Positions 1-9,764 of a stretch of DNA of 64,000 bases are shown piece after piece. The stretch comes from Serratia sp. UGAL515B_01. Lineage in GTDB: Bacteria > Pseudomonadota > Gammaproteobacteria > Enterobacterales > Enterobacteriaceae. The position numbers and the translations under genes were made by a program. The notes beneath the pieces were generated by a model, which was not told the DNA's origin, made no database searches, and saw nothing but the letters and a program-made list of their open reading frames with translations. How positions within the stretch are numbered: position 1 is the first letter of the stretch; every line of letters begins with the position of its first letter. The stretch lies in NCBI RefSeq assembly GCF_033095805.1, contig NZ_CP109901.1, forward strand, positions 2,728,001 to 2,792,000. Direction: 5' to 3'.

Positions 1-632
1 AACGCGCACAGGCACTGTCCGGCTTTAACCTTGGCGAGTTGGCAGTACGTGCACAGGTTCCCATTCCAAACGATCTAAAACGTGATAAAGGTTGGGTGGG
101 GATGCTGCTGGAGTTGTACCTAGGGGCTATGGCTGGCAGCAAACCTGAACAAGATTTCCCTGAGTTAGGTATTGAGTTGAAAACGATCCCTGTCGATACC
201 ACCGGGAAACCACTGGAAACGACCTTCGTTTGTGTGGCACCACTCACCGGTAACTGCGGCGTAACCTGGGAAAGCAGCCATGTGCGCCATAAACTGGCTC
301 GTGTACTCTGGATCCCGGTTGAAGGCGAACGACAAATTCCTTTGTCACAGCGCCGCATAGGTTCACCGCTATTGTGGCAACCCAGTCAACAAGAGGAAGA
401 GTTGCTTCGCTGCGATTGGGAAGAACTGATGGACATGATTGTTCTTGGGCAAGTTGAGCGCATCACCGCACGCCATGGCGAAGTATTACAATTACGGCCC
501 AAAGCTGCTAACAGCCGGGCTTTGACAGAAGCCATCGGAGAGCAAGGACAACCCATTCTTACGCTGCCGCGCGGGTTTTATTTAAAGAAAAACTTCACTG
601 GTGCGTTACTCGCCAGGCACTTTACGATTTGA
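1..632 (+). CDS. mutH: DNA mismatch repair endonuclease MutH (3' part, 5' end outside window)
   Basis: MutH nicks the unmethylated strand at hemimethylated GATC sites after activation by MutS and MutL. The frame is already open at base 3 and reads into [10 protein letters not shown], which matches the N-terminal part of E. coli MutH, so the true start lies left of the window and only about 20 residues are missing. The catalytic stretch [11 protein letters not shown] holds the family Asp, Glu and Lys (D70, E77, K79 in E. coli numbering). The C-terminal [12 protein letters not shown] segment is also conserved. The first TTG in frame (base 39) is not a credible start because homology continues upstream of it. 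The gene order mutH-ygdQ is as in E. coli. Confidence 0.96.
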   Translation, partial: RAQALSGFNLGELAVRAQVPIPNDLKRDKGWVGMLLELYLGAMAGSKPEQDFPELGIELKTIPVDTTGKPLETTFVCVAPLTGNCGVTWESSHVRHKLARVLWIPVEGERQIPLSQRRIGSPLLWQPSQQEEELLRCDWEELMDMIVLGQVERITARHGEVLQLRPKAANSRALTEAIGEQGQPILTLPRGFYLKKNFTGALLARHFTI

Positions 633-786
633 TTCCATCCCAATGACTGCCCTCACTATTTTGCAAGTGAAACAATCGAATTTTTCGCACGTTTAGCAAT
701 ATGTTTAGACAAGGTTTAACTAGCGCTATCGCATGCTGAATAAAGGCGTATAATCCCGCTTTATTTTTTATTTAGGTGTTACGGCA

Positions 787-1503
787 ATGTTCGAATGGAT
801 TGTGGACCCGAATGCTTGGTTAGCACTAGCTACGCTAACTATTCTTGAAATTGTATTGGGTATTGATAACATTATTTTTCTCTCTTTGGTGGTCGCAAAA
901 CTACCAAAAGCACAACAGAACAAGGCGCGTCGTATCGGCCTAGCTGCAGCAATGCTAATGCGCTTAGGATTGCTCGCATCAATCTCCTGGGTGATCAGCC
1001 TGACTAATCCACTCTTTACCGTGATGGAGCACAGCATCTCGGCCCGCGATTTGATTTTGCTGCTGGGTGGTCTGTTCCTGATTTGGAAAGCCAGTAAAGA
1101 AATCCATGAAACGATCGAAGGTTCGGCTGAAGAGCAGAGCACGAAAGTTCACAGTTTTTTTGGCGCTATTGTGCAGATCATGCTGCTTGATATTATCTTT
1201 AGCCTAGATTCTGTGATTACCGCTGTGGGCCTTTCAGACCATCTGTTCATCATGATGGCTGCAGTGATTATTTCCGTAGGCGTGATGATGTTTTCCGCAA
1301 GACCGATTGGCGAGTTTGTCAACCGCCATCCTTCGGTGAAAATGCTGGCATTGGCGTTCCTGATCCTGGTTGGCTTTACACTGATGTTGGAAAGCTTTCA
1401 GGTCCATATACCGAAGGGTTACATCTACTTCGCCATGTTCTTCTCAATGGCTGTTGAAGTGCTCAATCTGATGCGCGGCAAGAAAAACCGCACCGCGAAC
1501 TGA
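787..1503 (+). CDS. ygdQ: TerC-family inner membrane protein YgdQ
   Basis: This is a 238-residue integral membrane protein of the TerC/UPF0053 family, close in length and sequence to E. coli YgdQ. Conserved acidic membrane motifs are visible near the N-terminus (LEIVLGIDNIIFLS) and mid-protein (LDIIFSLDSVITAVGLSDH), with about seven hydrophobic segments. TerC relatives have been linked to metal-ion handling, including manganese export, but the substrate of YgdQ itself is not shown by the sequence. The ATG follows a TTTAGGTGTTACGGCA leader with only a weak ribosome site. A TATAAT hexamer at 749-754 is a plausible -10. A strong terminator follows directly. Confidence 0.93.
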   Translation: MFEWIVDPNAWLALATLTILEIVLGIDNIIFLSLVVAKLPKAQQNKARRIGLAAAMLMRLGLLASISWVISLTNPLFTVMEHSISARDLILLLGGLFLIWKASKEIHETIEGSAEEQSTKVHSFFGAIVQIMLLDIIFSLDSVITAVGLSDHLFIMMAAVIISVGVMMFSARPIGEFVNRHPSVKMLALAFLILVGFTLMLESFQVHIPKGYIYFAMFFSMAVEVLNLMRGKKNRTAN

Positions 1504-1512
1504 TTTTACCTT

Positions 1513-1539
1513 GGGGCACACCTACAGTGCCCCTGTTTT
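1513..1539 (+). terminator. Rho-independent terminator after ygdQ
   Basis: GGGGCAC (1513-1519) pairs perfectly with GTGCCCC (1527-1533) across a 7-base loop, followed by TGTTTTA. It begins ten bases after the ygdQ stop codon. Confidence 0.85.
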
Positions 1540-1587
1540 ACTGCGTCCTATTGTGCTTGACATCCTACTCTCACCAAGCATGACTCG

Positions 1588-1782
1588 ATACCCGCCCTTA
1601 GTTCAAATTGCAGGTAAGAAGCAAAGCAATAACCAGTCGATCAACCTCCCCTGCATGTTAAAGGGCTACATAGTTGCTTGGGTGTTGGCTACCTTCGCTC
1701 ACCCTAGTCACACAGTTTATCTATATGCTCCTAGAGCTTCACTCGGTTGCCGCCTACAAGCAACTCGAATTATTTTGGGTAT
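1588..1782. repeat. Intergenic palindromic repeat (Serratia/Yersinia type), abuts pgl
   Basis: The stretch has inverted ends, ATACCC at 1588-1593 and GGGTAT at 1777-1782, each followed inward by an AA-TTGCAG/CGAGTTGC-like segment. Read on the minus strand it runs through AATTCGAGTTGC, a GGCGGCAACCGAGTGAA block and a GTGACTAGGGTGAGCGAAGG block. I recognise this as the style of repeat scattered through Serratia and Yersinia intergenic regions. It ends eight bases from the pgl stop codon. The internal 1640-1690 part is not typical and may be a second nested fragment. No protein is coded here; the open frames across it are not credible. Confidence 0.7.
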
Positions 1783-1789
1783 AGATATA

Positions 1790-2785
1790 TTACTTCGCCA
1801 GAATACTCACCCACATGGCACCTTTACCCACTGGGTAACGTGCCAATGTTGTCAACTCGCCACTGTTCTGGTCAATCTCACAGACCTCAATATGATCGGA
1901 TTTCTGACCGGCTGAAATCACGAAACGACCACTATGATCAATATTAAAACCACGTGGTTGTGCTTCTGTGGCGTGATGCCCCATCACTTCAATTTTCCCT
2001 CCGTCTGCAGACACGCTGAGAATCGTTAGGGTACTGGAAGCACGTTCGCTGACATAAAGGAAGCGGCCATTCGGCGTAAGATGAATATCTGCAGCCCAGC
2101 GAGTGTCGCTATAATCAGCAGGCATCGCATCCAGAGTTTGTACTAGCATATATTTGCCACCGTTTTTACTGATGGCAAAAACATCCACCGTACCATCTAG
2201 TTCGTTAACACAGTAAGCAAACTGGCTGTTCGGATGGAATGCCATATGGCGTGGCCCTGCGCCGGTAGCCGTTGATACGGCATCCTGACTGTGTGGCGTC
2301 AACTTGCCTTCCAGACTCAGGTTAAACAACCGAATGCGATCTTCTTTTAGACAAGGTACCAACAGCAGTTGATTGGTTGGATCAATATTTGCCGAATGGG
2401 GTGCAGTCAGCCCTTCTATTTGCTCAATAGGTGCTACAACCACGCCATCATGACCAATCGGGCTGACGCTCGCACAATTACCGCTGTAAGAAGCCGAGAA
2501 CAAATAGCGGCCCTGCAAATCGGTTGAAATATGGGTCGGGCTCCCAGGGAGCGGTGCCATACCCGCTTGCTCCAACTGGCCATCAGCTTTAATACGGTAA
2601 CTGACAATACCGAATACCGGGCGAACCCCGACGTAAAGATGGGTTCGGTCAGGATGGATGACCATAGGTTGCACCTGCCCAGGTACGTCGACCGTTTGTA
2701 ATAGTGTCAATGCTCCATTGCCGTCTAACTGCCAAACATGGATCTGCTGGCTTTCAGGGCTAGCGACATAAACGATTTGCTTCAT
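1790..2785 (-). CDS. pgl: 6-phosphogluconolactonase
   Basis: Pgl hydrolyses 6-phosphogluconolactone to 6-phosphogluconate, the second step of the oxidative pentose phosphate pathway, in the cytosol. The product is 331 residues, the same length as E. coli Pgl, and begins [18 protein letters not shown] as expected for this seven-bladed beta-propeller (YbhE) family. Repeated blade motifs such as [19 protein letters not shown] and [18 protein letters not shown] are visible. It diverges from ybhA across a 160 bp promoter region, as in E. coli. Its 3' end touches the palindromic repeat at 1588-1782. Confidence 0.96.
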   Translation of the reverse strand: MKQIVYVASPESQQIHVWQLDGNGALTLLQTVDVPGQVQPMVIHPDRTHLYVGVRPVFGIVSYRIKADGQLEQAGMAPLPGSPTHISTDLQGRYLFSASYSGNCASVSPIGHDGVVVAPIEQIEGLTAPHSANIDPTNQLLLVPCLKEDRIRLFNLSLEGKLTPHSQDAVSTATGAGPRHMAFHPNSQFAYCVNELDGTVDVFAISKNGGKYMLVQTLDAMPADYSDTRWAADIHLTPNGRFLYVSERASSTLTILSVSADGGKIEVMGHHATEAQPRGFNIDHSGRFVISAGQKSDHIEVCEIDQNSGELTTLARYPVGKGAMWVSILAK

Positions 2786-2946
2786 TTTCTCTCCTTAACT
2801 GAGAAAGAGTAACCGGTTTCAGTTTTGCTGTTTGTGCTAGCTTACCTGACATCTGCGCCATAACAACCCTAGGCTATGCTGTTTTATCAAACGCTCATCA
2901 GGTGTACCATCAGATTAATTTCCTTGCTAACCCTTATGAGAATGCT

Positions 2947-3777
2947 ATGAGCTACCGTGTGATTGCCCTCGATTTAGACGGCACCCTGTTGGACAACCAA
3001 AAACAAATCTTGCCCCAGTCACTGACCGCACTGGTCAAAGCACGCGCCGCAGGAGTGAAGGTGGTGATAGTCACTGGCCGCCATCACGTTGCTATTCACC
3101 CTTTCTATCAAGCGTTGCAGATCGACACTCCTGCCATCTGCTGTAATGGAACCTACCTTTATGATTTCGAACAGAAAAAGGTACTGGCTGCCGACCCGCT
3201 GGCAAAAGAGCAAGCCAAGCTGGTGTTACAGATGCTCAAGCAAAACAATATTCACGGTCTTATGTACGTGGATGACGCTATGTTGTACCAGCAAACCAAT
3301 GGACATGTGACCCGTTCATTAGCTTGGGCAGAAACGTTGCCACTAGCCCAACGCCCAATACTTCAACAAGTGAGCAGCTTGGTTCAAGCAGCGGATGAAG
3401 CGCAGTCCATTTGGAAGTTCGCCACTTCGCATGCCGATATTCCAGCGCTACGTGACTTTGCCGAAACGGTTGAGAAAGAATTAGGGCTGGCTTGTGAATG
3501 GTCATGGCACGATCAGGTAGACATTGCACAAACGGGTAATAGCAAAGGCAAGCGCTTGCAACAATGGGTCGAATCTCAGGGGTTAAGCATGGATCAAGTG
3601 GTCGCGTTTGGCGATAACTATAACGACCTGAGCATGCTCGAAGCCGCTGGGTTAGGGGTTGCTATGGGTAACGCCGATGACGCCGTCAAGGAGCGTGCAG
3701 ATATGGTGATCGCCGATAACCAGCAGCCGGGTATTGCAGAGGTGATCCACTCCAGGATTCTAAATAGCTACACTTAA
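2947..3777 (+). CDS. ybhA: HAD-superfamily phosphatase YbhA (Cof type)
   Basis: YbhA is a cytosolic Cof-type haloacid dehalogenase phosphatase; the E. coli protein acts on pyridoxal phosphate and sugar phosphates. The catalytic motif DLDGTLLD lies within the first 15 residues, and the C-terminal motif VVAFGDNYNDLSMLEAAGLGVAMGNA carries the Mg-binding aspartates. The open frame extends upstream to 2902, but homology starts at MSYRVIALDLDG, so the ATG at 2947 is chosen, giving 276 residues (about 272 in E. coli). The TGRHHVAIHPFYQAL stretch is almost identical to E. coli YbhA. It converges on modC. Confidence 0.94.
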   Translation: MSYRVIALDLDGTLLDNQKQILPQSLTALVKARAAGVKVVIVTGRHHVAIHPFYQALQIDTPAICCNGTYLYDFEQKKVLAADPLAKEQAKLVLQMLKQNNIHGLMYVDDAMLYQQTNGHVTRSLAWAETLPLAQRPILQQVSSLVQAADEAQSIWKFATSHADIPALRDFAETVEKELGLACEWSWHDQVDIAQTGNSKGKRLQQWVESQGLSMDQVVAFGDNYNDLSMLEAAGLGVAMGNADDAVKERADMVIADNQQPGIAEVIHSRILNSYT

Positions 3778-3932
3778 TGTTGCTTAACTTTAAGCTTCAG
3801 GCCGCTATTGTCCTTTAGTGGCGCGCTATCGCCGCTGGCGGTTATTTGGATGTTGAGCAAGGTCCAGTTTTGGAGCTTGCTCCGCGAACAACGCAGCAAC
3901 GTGCTCACGTTAGAAAAGGAAACCCGTTCCCC

Positions 3933-4997
3933 TTAACCTTCACGGCTGATAGAGACGCTTTTGACCTGTGCGTAAAGCCACTGACCAGGCTTGATAGCCA
4001 GATCGTCGCACGCCCAAAGCGAAATGCGTGCCCAGAGAATGCTTCCCGTTACCGCCAATTTCACGTCAACCTGACCGTCAACGTCTAGACACTCAAGCAC
4101 TTTGGCTGGCAGAACGTTGCGAATACTGGTGTTAACCGGTGGTTGGAGCACTAAAGAGACATCGGCAGCGTTGATACGAATACGCAGCTTTGTCCCTAAT
4201 GGAGCGTCTATGCCGCCAACCCACAAGCGCTGATCGCCAAGAGCCAAGGCCGTCATGGCATAGTGCGGATGCTGTGCGATCACACTAACACTCACCACGC
4301 TGCTCTGATCCTCACGCTGCAGCCATGGCCGCAACGCACTGCTGGCCCAGACCTCCTCCAGCCCTCCTAACGCCTTTATCTGGCCATTATCTAGGATCAT
4401 TACCTGATCCGCCAACCGCAGGATCTCATCCAGGCTGTGGCTAACGTAAAGGATCGGGATACTCACGTCTTGTGCCAGCCGTTCCAGATAGGGTAACAGC
4501 TCACGTTTACGCGGTAGGTCGAGCGAAGCAAGAGGCTCATCCATCAGCAACAACTCAGGTGCAGTAAGCAACGCCCGACCAATAGCCACGCGCTGTTTTT
4601 CACCACCAGAGAGGGTCAATGGCAGACGATTGAGCAACGGCGCGATCCCCAAAAGTTCAACAATGTTATCGAACTGGTTATGCATGCTGCTTGCCATACC
4701 ATATTGCAGATTACCTCGCACCCGATAATGCGGGAACAGACGCGCGTCCTGAAAAACATAGCCAATATGGCGTTTTTCCGGGGGTAAACACACACCGCTG
4801 GAGGTATCTACCAACGTGCGGCCATTGAGTACGATCCGCCCCTGATGCAGACGCGTCAGGCCACTGATGGCATTGATCAACGAGGTTTTACCCGCACCGG
4901 AAAGCCCAAATAGTGCAGTGATGCCCTGTGCAGGCAGATTAGCCTGCACATTCAGACTGAGCTCGCCAAGCTGCTGGGAAAAATCCAGTTCTAACAT
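3933..4997 (-). CDS. modC: Molybdate ABC transporter ATP-binding protein
   Basis: ModC is the ATPase of the molybdate importer ModABC, on the cytoplasmic face of the inner membrane. Walker A is GLSGAGKTS (residues 31-39), the ABC signature is [16 protein letters not shown] and Walker B is [12 protein letters not shown]. The last 70 or so residues form the molybdate-binding TOBE/Mop domain ([27 protein letters not shown]). Length 354 compares with 352 in E. coli. The start directly abuts the modB stop codon, so the two are co-transcribed and probably translationally coupled. Confidence 0.97.
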   Translation of the reverse strand: MLELDFSQQLGELSLNVQANLPAQGITALFGLSGAGKTSLINAISGLTRLHQGRIVLNGRTLVDTSSGVCLPPEKRHIGYVFQDARLFPHYRVRGNLQYGMASSMHNQFDNIVELLGIAPLLNRLPLTLSGGEKQRVAIGRALLTAPELLLMDEPLASLDLPRKRELLPYLERLAQDVSIPILYVSHSLDEILRLADQVMILDNGQIKALGGLEEVWASSALRPWLQREDQSSVVSVSVIAQHPHYAMTALALGDQRLWVGGIDAPLGTKLRIRINAADVSLVLQPPVNTSIRNVLPAKVLECLDVDGQVDVKLAVTGSILWARISLWACDDLAIKPGQWLYAQVKSVSISREG

Positions 4998-5687
4998 TTA
5001 CAGGCCCATACGTTTGCGGCCCCAGCGAGCCAACCATTCGGAAACCATCAACGCCGCTAGCGAAAGAAGGATGGCAATCACGCATAAACGTGCCGCCGCC
5101 GTTTCAGCCCCCGGAGTTTCAATCAAGGTATACATTGCCAGAGGAATGGTTCGAGTTTCACCGGGAATATTGGAAACAAAGGTAATAGTCGCGCCAAACT
5201 CCCCTAAAGAACGGGCAAATGCTAATACGGTGCCAACAATAATACCGGGGAGTGAAAGCGGTAAAGTGATAGTGAAAAACACTCGCCACGGATGCGCACC
5301 CAAGGTGCGAGCTGCCTGTTCCAAGCGAATATCTATCGCTTCAAGGGCTAAACGGATAGCTCGCACCATCAGCGGAAATGCCACTACGGCGGAGGCAAGC
5401 GCTGCACCACGCCAACTGAAACTAAAGCTGAATCCAAACCACGCATACAACCCTTCGCCGATAAAACCTCGGCGCCCCATAGCAATCAGTAGTAAATAAC
5501 CGATCACTACCGGTGGCAGTACCAACGGCAGATGAATAATACTATCCAACAGTGATTTGCCAGGAAAATGGCAGCGCACCAAGATCCAAGCCATCAAGAT
5601 CCCCAGAGGTAAACTGCAGATCACTGCCAGGCTGGAAACTCTCAGGCTAAGCTCAATCGCTTGCCATTCATACTCACTCAATATCAT
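4998..5687 (-). CDS. modB: Molybdate ABC transporter permease
   Basis: ModB is the membrane-spanning channel subunit of the molybdate importer. It has 229 residues with about five hydrophobic segments. The cytoplasmic EAA loop that contacts ModC is visible as EQAARTLGAHPWRVFFTITL. The start overlaps the modA stop by four bases (ATGA) and its stop abuts the modC start, which gives a tight modABC operon. Confidence 0.97.
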   Translation of the reverse strand: MILSEYEWQAIELSLRVSSLAVICSLPLGILMAWILVRCHFPGKSLLDSIIHLPLVLPPVVIGYLLLIAMGRRGFIGEGLYAWFGFSFSFSWRGAALASAVVAFPLMVRAIRLALEAIDIRLEQAARTLGAHPWRVFFTITLPLSLPGIIVGTVLAFARSLGEFGATITFVSNIPGETRTIPLAMYTLIETPGAETAAARLCVIAILLSLAALMVSEWLARWGRKRMGL

Positions 5688-6457
5688 TTATGCGGAGCGA
5701 ATCCATAACGTTCGAAAATAGCCGCCGCTTCTTTACTTTTCAGATAGCTATAGAAAGCAGTGACAGCAGGTGTGTGGTGATCTTTAACTATCGCCATTGG
5801 ATATTCGACTGGCTTATGGCTCTCTTCAGGGAATATGCCTACAACGTTCACTTTATCACTGGCGATAGCATCAGAGCCGTAAACGATTCCTAAAGGAGCC
5901 TCTTCACGTTCAACCAGCGCCATGGCACTGCGCACGTTGTTGGCACGCGCTAACTGTGATTCCAGCGCCGTCCAGGCACCTAGGTGCTGTAGCGCTTCCT
6001 TGGCATAGAGCCCCGCAGGAACATGATCCGGGTCTCCAACCGCCAGACGACCGCCATTGAGCAATCTGACCCAATCCGTTTTTTTGTTAACGTCGATTTT
6101 GTCTTGATGAACGGATTTGGCTGCGATCAGTACCAGCTTGTTACCCAATAGGGTATAGCGCGTGTCTTTCACCATCTGTTGCTTATCGATGACGTAATCC
6201 ATCCATTGCTGATCGGCAGAGATAAACAGATCGGCCGGAGCACCCTGCTCAATCTGCCGTGCCAGAGTTGAAGAGGATGCAAAAGAAGAAACGACCTGTA
6301 CATCATGATCTTTCTGATATTCAGTGGCGATCTCCTGCAACGCATTAGTCAGTGAGGCGGCGGCAAAAACAGTTATCTTCTCTGCCGCAGACGCCTGTGC
6401 CATCAGCCCTGAAGCCAGCGCGACGCCAACACCCCACTTGAACCATTGCTTTTTCAT
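5684..6457 (-). CDS. modA: Periplasmic molybdate-binding protein
   Basis: ModA captures molybdate in the periplasm and passes it to ModB. A Sec signal peptide is visible (MKKQWFKW, then a hydrophobic core, with cleavage expected after AQASA near residue 24). The mature protein starts AEKITVFAAASLTNALQEIA, the typical anion-binding start of this family. The 257-residue length matches E. coli ModA. A ModE operator lies 34 bp upstream of its start codon, so the operon is expected to be repressed when molybdate is plentiful. Confidence 0.97.
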   Translation of the reverse strand: MKKQWFKWGVGVALASGLMAQASAAEKITVFAAASLTNALQEIATEYQKDHDVQVVSSFASSSTLARQIEQGAPADLFISADQQWMDYVIDKQQMVKDTRYTLLGNKLVLIAAKSVHQDKIDVNKKTDWVRLLNGGRLAVGDPDHVPAGLYAKEALQHLGAWTALESQLARANNVRSAMALVEREEAPLGIVYGSDAIASDKVNVVGIFPEESHKPVEYPMAIVKDHHTPAVTAFYSYLKSKEAAAIFERYGFAPHK

Positions 6458-6490
6458 TATTTTCTCCGCACGTTAGCCAATACTATCGAT

Positions 6491-6514
6491 CGTTATATAT
6501 TTTATAATATAACG
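6491..6514. promoter_or_regulatory. ModE operator of modABC
   Basis: CGTTATAT (6491-6498) and ATATAACG (6507-6514) form a perfect inverted repeat with an 8-base AT-rich spacer. This is the known form of the ModE-molybdate binding site. It lies just upstream of modA, with modE itself in the same locus. Confidence 0.88.
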
Positions 6515-6820
6515 CAATGTGAAAGCTTGTCATGCAATTTATAACCACATTGCTTATTGAACTGAGCCAAGGTGGCAATATTTGCCCCGCTTTTATCACT
6601 CGTTACACTGTTGACAAAAATCCTGGCGAGAAAACGTAGGGTACAAGTCAGGTACCAACAAGCGAACTGTGTGCTGGTATAAATGGAATGATCGTGCGGA
6701 CATTTGAACGCTTTTTATCAGAAACATGACAGGTAACACCATAAAACAGAATGTTACCCGACGTGCGCTTAACGCGACAAAGCCCCAAACGCTATCGACG
6801 GAGCTTTGAGATTGAGGGAA
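6515..6820. other. Gene-free stretch between modA promoter and acrZ
   Basis: No coding frame is supported. Two hairpins are visible: GGTAACA (6732-6738) with TGTTACC (6752-6758), and an imperfect one, CAAAGCCCC (6778-6786) with GGAGCTTTG (6800-6808). The second lies just past the acrZ stop and may be its weak terminator, although no T-tract follows it. Confidence 0.5.
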
Positions 6821-6976
<156 letters not shown>

Positions 6977-7188
6977 TTACGGCCTATTTAAACGACTACA
7001 TTAAGTTTACTCTAAACCAAAATGCAGGCAAAAACGTGTTTATTTTAAGGACAGTGTGAAATTTGTAACCTGCTAAACGTGCTCATTTGGTGCTTTTGGC
7101 GAAATCAGCGACAATAACGGGTTTTATCACCATGAGTTTCAAACTGCGGCTTGAAAAACGAACGGCGTACTACTAATCGGGGTTAATT

Positions 7189-7980
7189 ATGCAGGCAGAG
7201 ATCCTTCTTACCTTAAAACTTCAGCAGAAGCTATTCGCTGACCCGCGCCGTATTTCGCTGCTTAAACAGATTGTGCATACCGGCTCAATCAGTCAGGGAG
7301 CTAAACTGGCGGGGATCAGCTATAAAAGCGCCTGGGATGCCATCAATGAGATGAACCTGCTGGCTGACCAGACAGTGGTGGAACGAGCGACGGGGGGTAA
7401 AGGGGGGGGAGGCGCACAGGTTACCCACTACGGGCTGCGACTGATCCAGCTTTATGACTTAATGGGCCAAATCCAGCAAAAGGCCTTCGACATATTGCAG
7501 CAGGATAATTTACCGCTCGACAGCCTGCTTGCGGCAATTGCCCGTTTCTCACTGCAAACCAGCGCACGCAACCAGTTCTTCGGCACCGTTATTGAACGCG
7601 ACCATCAACGAGTACAGCAGCATATCAGCCTATTACTGGCCGATGGTCAAACCCGTATTAACGCCGCCGTCACTCAGCAAAGTGCCGAACGGTTGCGGCT
7701 GACGCCAGGGAGAGAGGTTTTAGCACTCATAAAAGCACCTTGGGTGAAACTGACTACCACCTCAATGATGACCGGCTTGGTGGATAATGTGTTGGAGGGC
7801 AGCGTGGCCAGCATTCAGCCAGGCATTGAACACAGCGAGGTTCTGGTCACAATAAGCAGTGGAGAAACGCTGTGCTCCACACTCAGAAACCAGGAACTTG
7901 CACAGTTAAAACTGTGTCCTGGCTGTGAAGTACAGGCTTTTTTCAATGCCGACCGGGTGATTATCGCTACATTGTGTTAA
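7189..7980 (+). CDS. modE: Molybdate-responsive transcriptional regulator ModE
   Basis: ModE is a dimeric regulator that binds molybdate and represses modABC. The N-terminal winged helix-turn-helix (residues about 20-85, including ISQGAKLAGISYKSAWDAINEMN) is followed by two Mop-type molybdate-binding domains (from about 125; SARNQFFGTVIERD and REVLALIKAPWVKLTT). Length 263 compares with 262 in E. coli. A GGGG-rich run around 7395-7409 codes TGGKGGGG and is normal for ModE. It is divergent from acrZ and precedes modF. Confidence 0.97.
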   Translation: MQAEILLTLKLQQKLFADPRRISLLKQIVHTGSISQGAKLAGISYKSAWDAINEMNLLADQTVVERATGGKGGGGAQVTHYGLRLIQLYDLMGQIQQKAFDILQQDNLPLDSLLAAIARFSLQTSARNQFFGTVIERDHQRVQQHISLLLADGQTRINAAVTQQSAERLRLTPGREVLALIKAPWVKLTTTSMMTGLVDNVLEGSVASIQPGIEHSEVLVTISSGETLCSTLRNQELAQLKLCPGCEVQAFFNADRVIIATLC

Positions 7981-8117
7981 ACGCAATGTCACGTTGCAGT
8001 ATTACCGATTGACATCTTTTTTTGATACGCCTATTTCTCTAGGCTATGCACGGTGGCTTTTCTACGATGCATATTGAGGGTGGCCTAAACAAATCATAAC
8101 TGAACAGGGAATAAATG

Positions 8118-9596
8118 ATGTCGTCGTTGCAAATTTCGCAAGGTTCATTTCGTTTAAGTGACACACGTACACTAACGCTAGACCACTTGCACATTCAGTC
8201 AGGAGAGAGCTGGGCTTTCGTCGGAGCTAACGGCAGCGGTAAATCTGCTCTGGCTCGAGCTTTGGCCAATGAGTTAACTTTACTGAAAGGTGAACGCCAC
8301 AATCACTTCAGCAACACCGTTCGGATTTCGTTCGAGCAGTTGCAAAAACTGGTCAGTGATGAATGGCAACGTAACAACACTGACATGCTCAGCCCTGATG
8401 AAGAAGATACTGGCCGTACTGCGGCAGACATCATCCAGGAGGAAATTAATGATCCCGCCCGTTGCGCACAGCTTGCCGCCCTGTTTGGTATCTTCCCGTT
8501 ACTTTCACGCCGTTTTAAATATCTTTCTACCGGTGAAACGCGCAAAACTCTGCTTTGCCGTGCACTGATGCCTCAACCCGATCTGTTGATCCTCGATGAA
8601 CCATTCGATGGATTGGACGTGAACTCACGTGCTCAACTGGCCACAATGCTCGCGGAACTTTCACAGCAAGGTTATACGCTGGTAATGGTGCTCAACCGCT
8701 TTGATGAAATACCGGGGTTTGTCCAACAGGTTGGCGTACTGGCGGATTGTATCCTTACCCACCAAGGGCCAAAAGAGCAAGTCATGGCCGATGCACTCGT
8801 CGCTCAATTAGCACACAGTGAAAGCCTGGTCGGGCTGACGCTACCCGAAACCGAAGACCCGGCGCAAATCACTCAGCTTCCCCCCCAACAACCCTTGATC
8901 GTTTTGCGGGATTGCGTAGTGAGCTATGACGATCGTCCGATACTGCACCCGCTTACCTGGCAGGTTAATCCCGGCGAACACTGGCAAATAGTCGGCCCAA
9001 ACGGTGCGGGTAAATCCACGCTTCTCAGCCTGATCACCGGCGATCACCCACAGGGGTACAGTAATGACCTGACGCTATTTGGCCGCCGACGCGGAAGCGG
9101 TGAAACAATTTGGGACATCAAACGCCATATCGGCTACGTCAGTAGCAGTTTACATCTGGACTACCGTGTCAAAAGCAGCATTCGTAACGTTATCCTTTCT
9201 GGCTTTTTTGATTCGATTGGTATTTATCAGGCTGTTTCAGAACGCCAACAACAGTTAGCAACACAATGGTTGACATTGCTCGGTTTGAATACGCAGGGAG
9301 AAACCCCCTTCCACAGCCTTTCCTGGGGCCAACAGCGGCTAGCCCTAATCGCCAGAGCGCTGGTCAAGCACCCTGCGCTATTAATTCTCGATGAGCCTTT
9401 ACAAGGTTTGGATCCGCTTAATCGCCAACTGGTGCGGCGCTTCGTTGATATCTTAATTCGACAAGGCGCAACTCAGCTGCTTTTTGTTTCTCATCATGCA
9501 GAAGATGCCCCGCAGTGTATTACTCACCGCCTGACTTTCGTACCGGAAGATGATGGTTATCGCTATCAGCAGGAGAAATTAGGCTGTATCTCTTAA
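8118..9596 (+). CDS. modF: Duplicated ABC ATPase ModF (molybdate locus)
   Basis: ModF carries two ABC ATPase domains in one chain and lacks membrane segments; its exact role in molybdenum handling is unclear. Walker A motifs are GANGSGKSA near residue 38 and GPNGAGKST near residue 300. Signatures are LSTGETRKTLLCRALM and LSWGQQRLALIARALV, and Walker B motifs are LLILDEPFDGLD and LLILDEPLQGLD. There are two adjacent ATG codons (8115, 8118); the second gives MSSLQISQGSFRLSD, the known ModF start. Length is 492 against 490 in E. coli. It is 134 bp downstream of modE on the same strand. Confidence 0.96.
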   Translation: MSSLQISQGSFRLSDTRTLTLDHLHIQSGESWAFVGANGSGKSALARALANELTLLKGERHNHFSNTVRISFEQLQKLVSDEWQRNNTDMLSPDEEDTGRTAADIIQEEINDPARCAQLAALFGIFPLLSRRFKYLSTGETRKTLLCRALMPQPDLLILDEPFDGLDVNSRAQLATMLAELSQQGYTLVMVLNRFDEIPGFVQQVGVLADCILTHQGPKEQVMADALVAQLAHSESLVGLTLPETEDPAQITQLPPQQPLIVLRDCVVSYDDRPILHPLTWQVNPGEHWQIVGPNGAGKSTLLSLITGDHPQGYSNDLTLFGRRRGSGETIWDIKRHIGYVSSSLHLDYRVKSSIRNVILSGFFDSIGIYQAVSERQQQLATQWLTLLGLNTQGETPFHSLSWGQQRLALIARALVKHPALLILDEPLQGLDPLNRQLVRRFVDILIRQGATQLLFVSHHAEDAPQCITHRLTFVPEDDGYRYQQEKLGCIS

Positions 9597-9764
9597 TTGC
9601 CTATGAGCCTATGGGTGGAGTCAACGTGCAATTTTGCAGGCTAAATGCCCTCTGTTGGAAACATCATTATTCAACCGAGGACATATCCAGCAACACTTCC
9701 CCGCAGCACATCACATTTGGTCTTTTATCATTAAAGCATGCAGGGTTGTTTTCTGGGGTAAGGT

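Noticed and set aside
1511..1947. 134- and 66-codon frames on the plus strand after ygdQ
   Set aside because: They run across the terminator, the palindromic repeat and the 3' end of pgl on the opposite strand; no plausible product.
4867..5499. 210-codon frame opposite modB and modC
   Set aside because: Antisense shadow of two well-supported genes; composition unlike a real protein.
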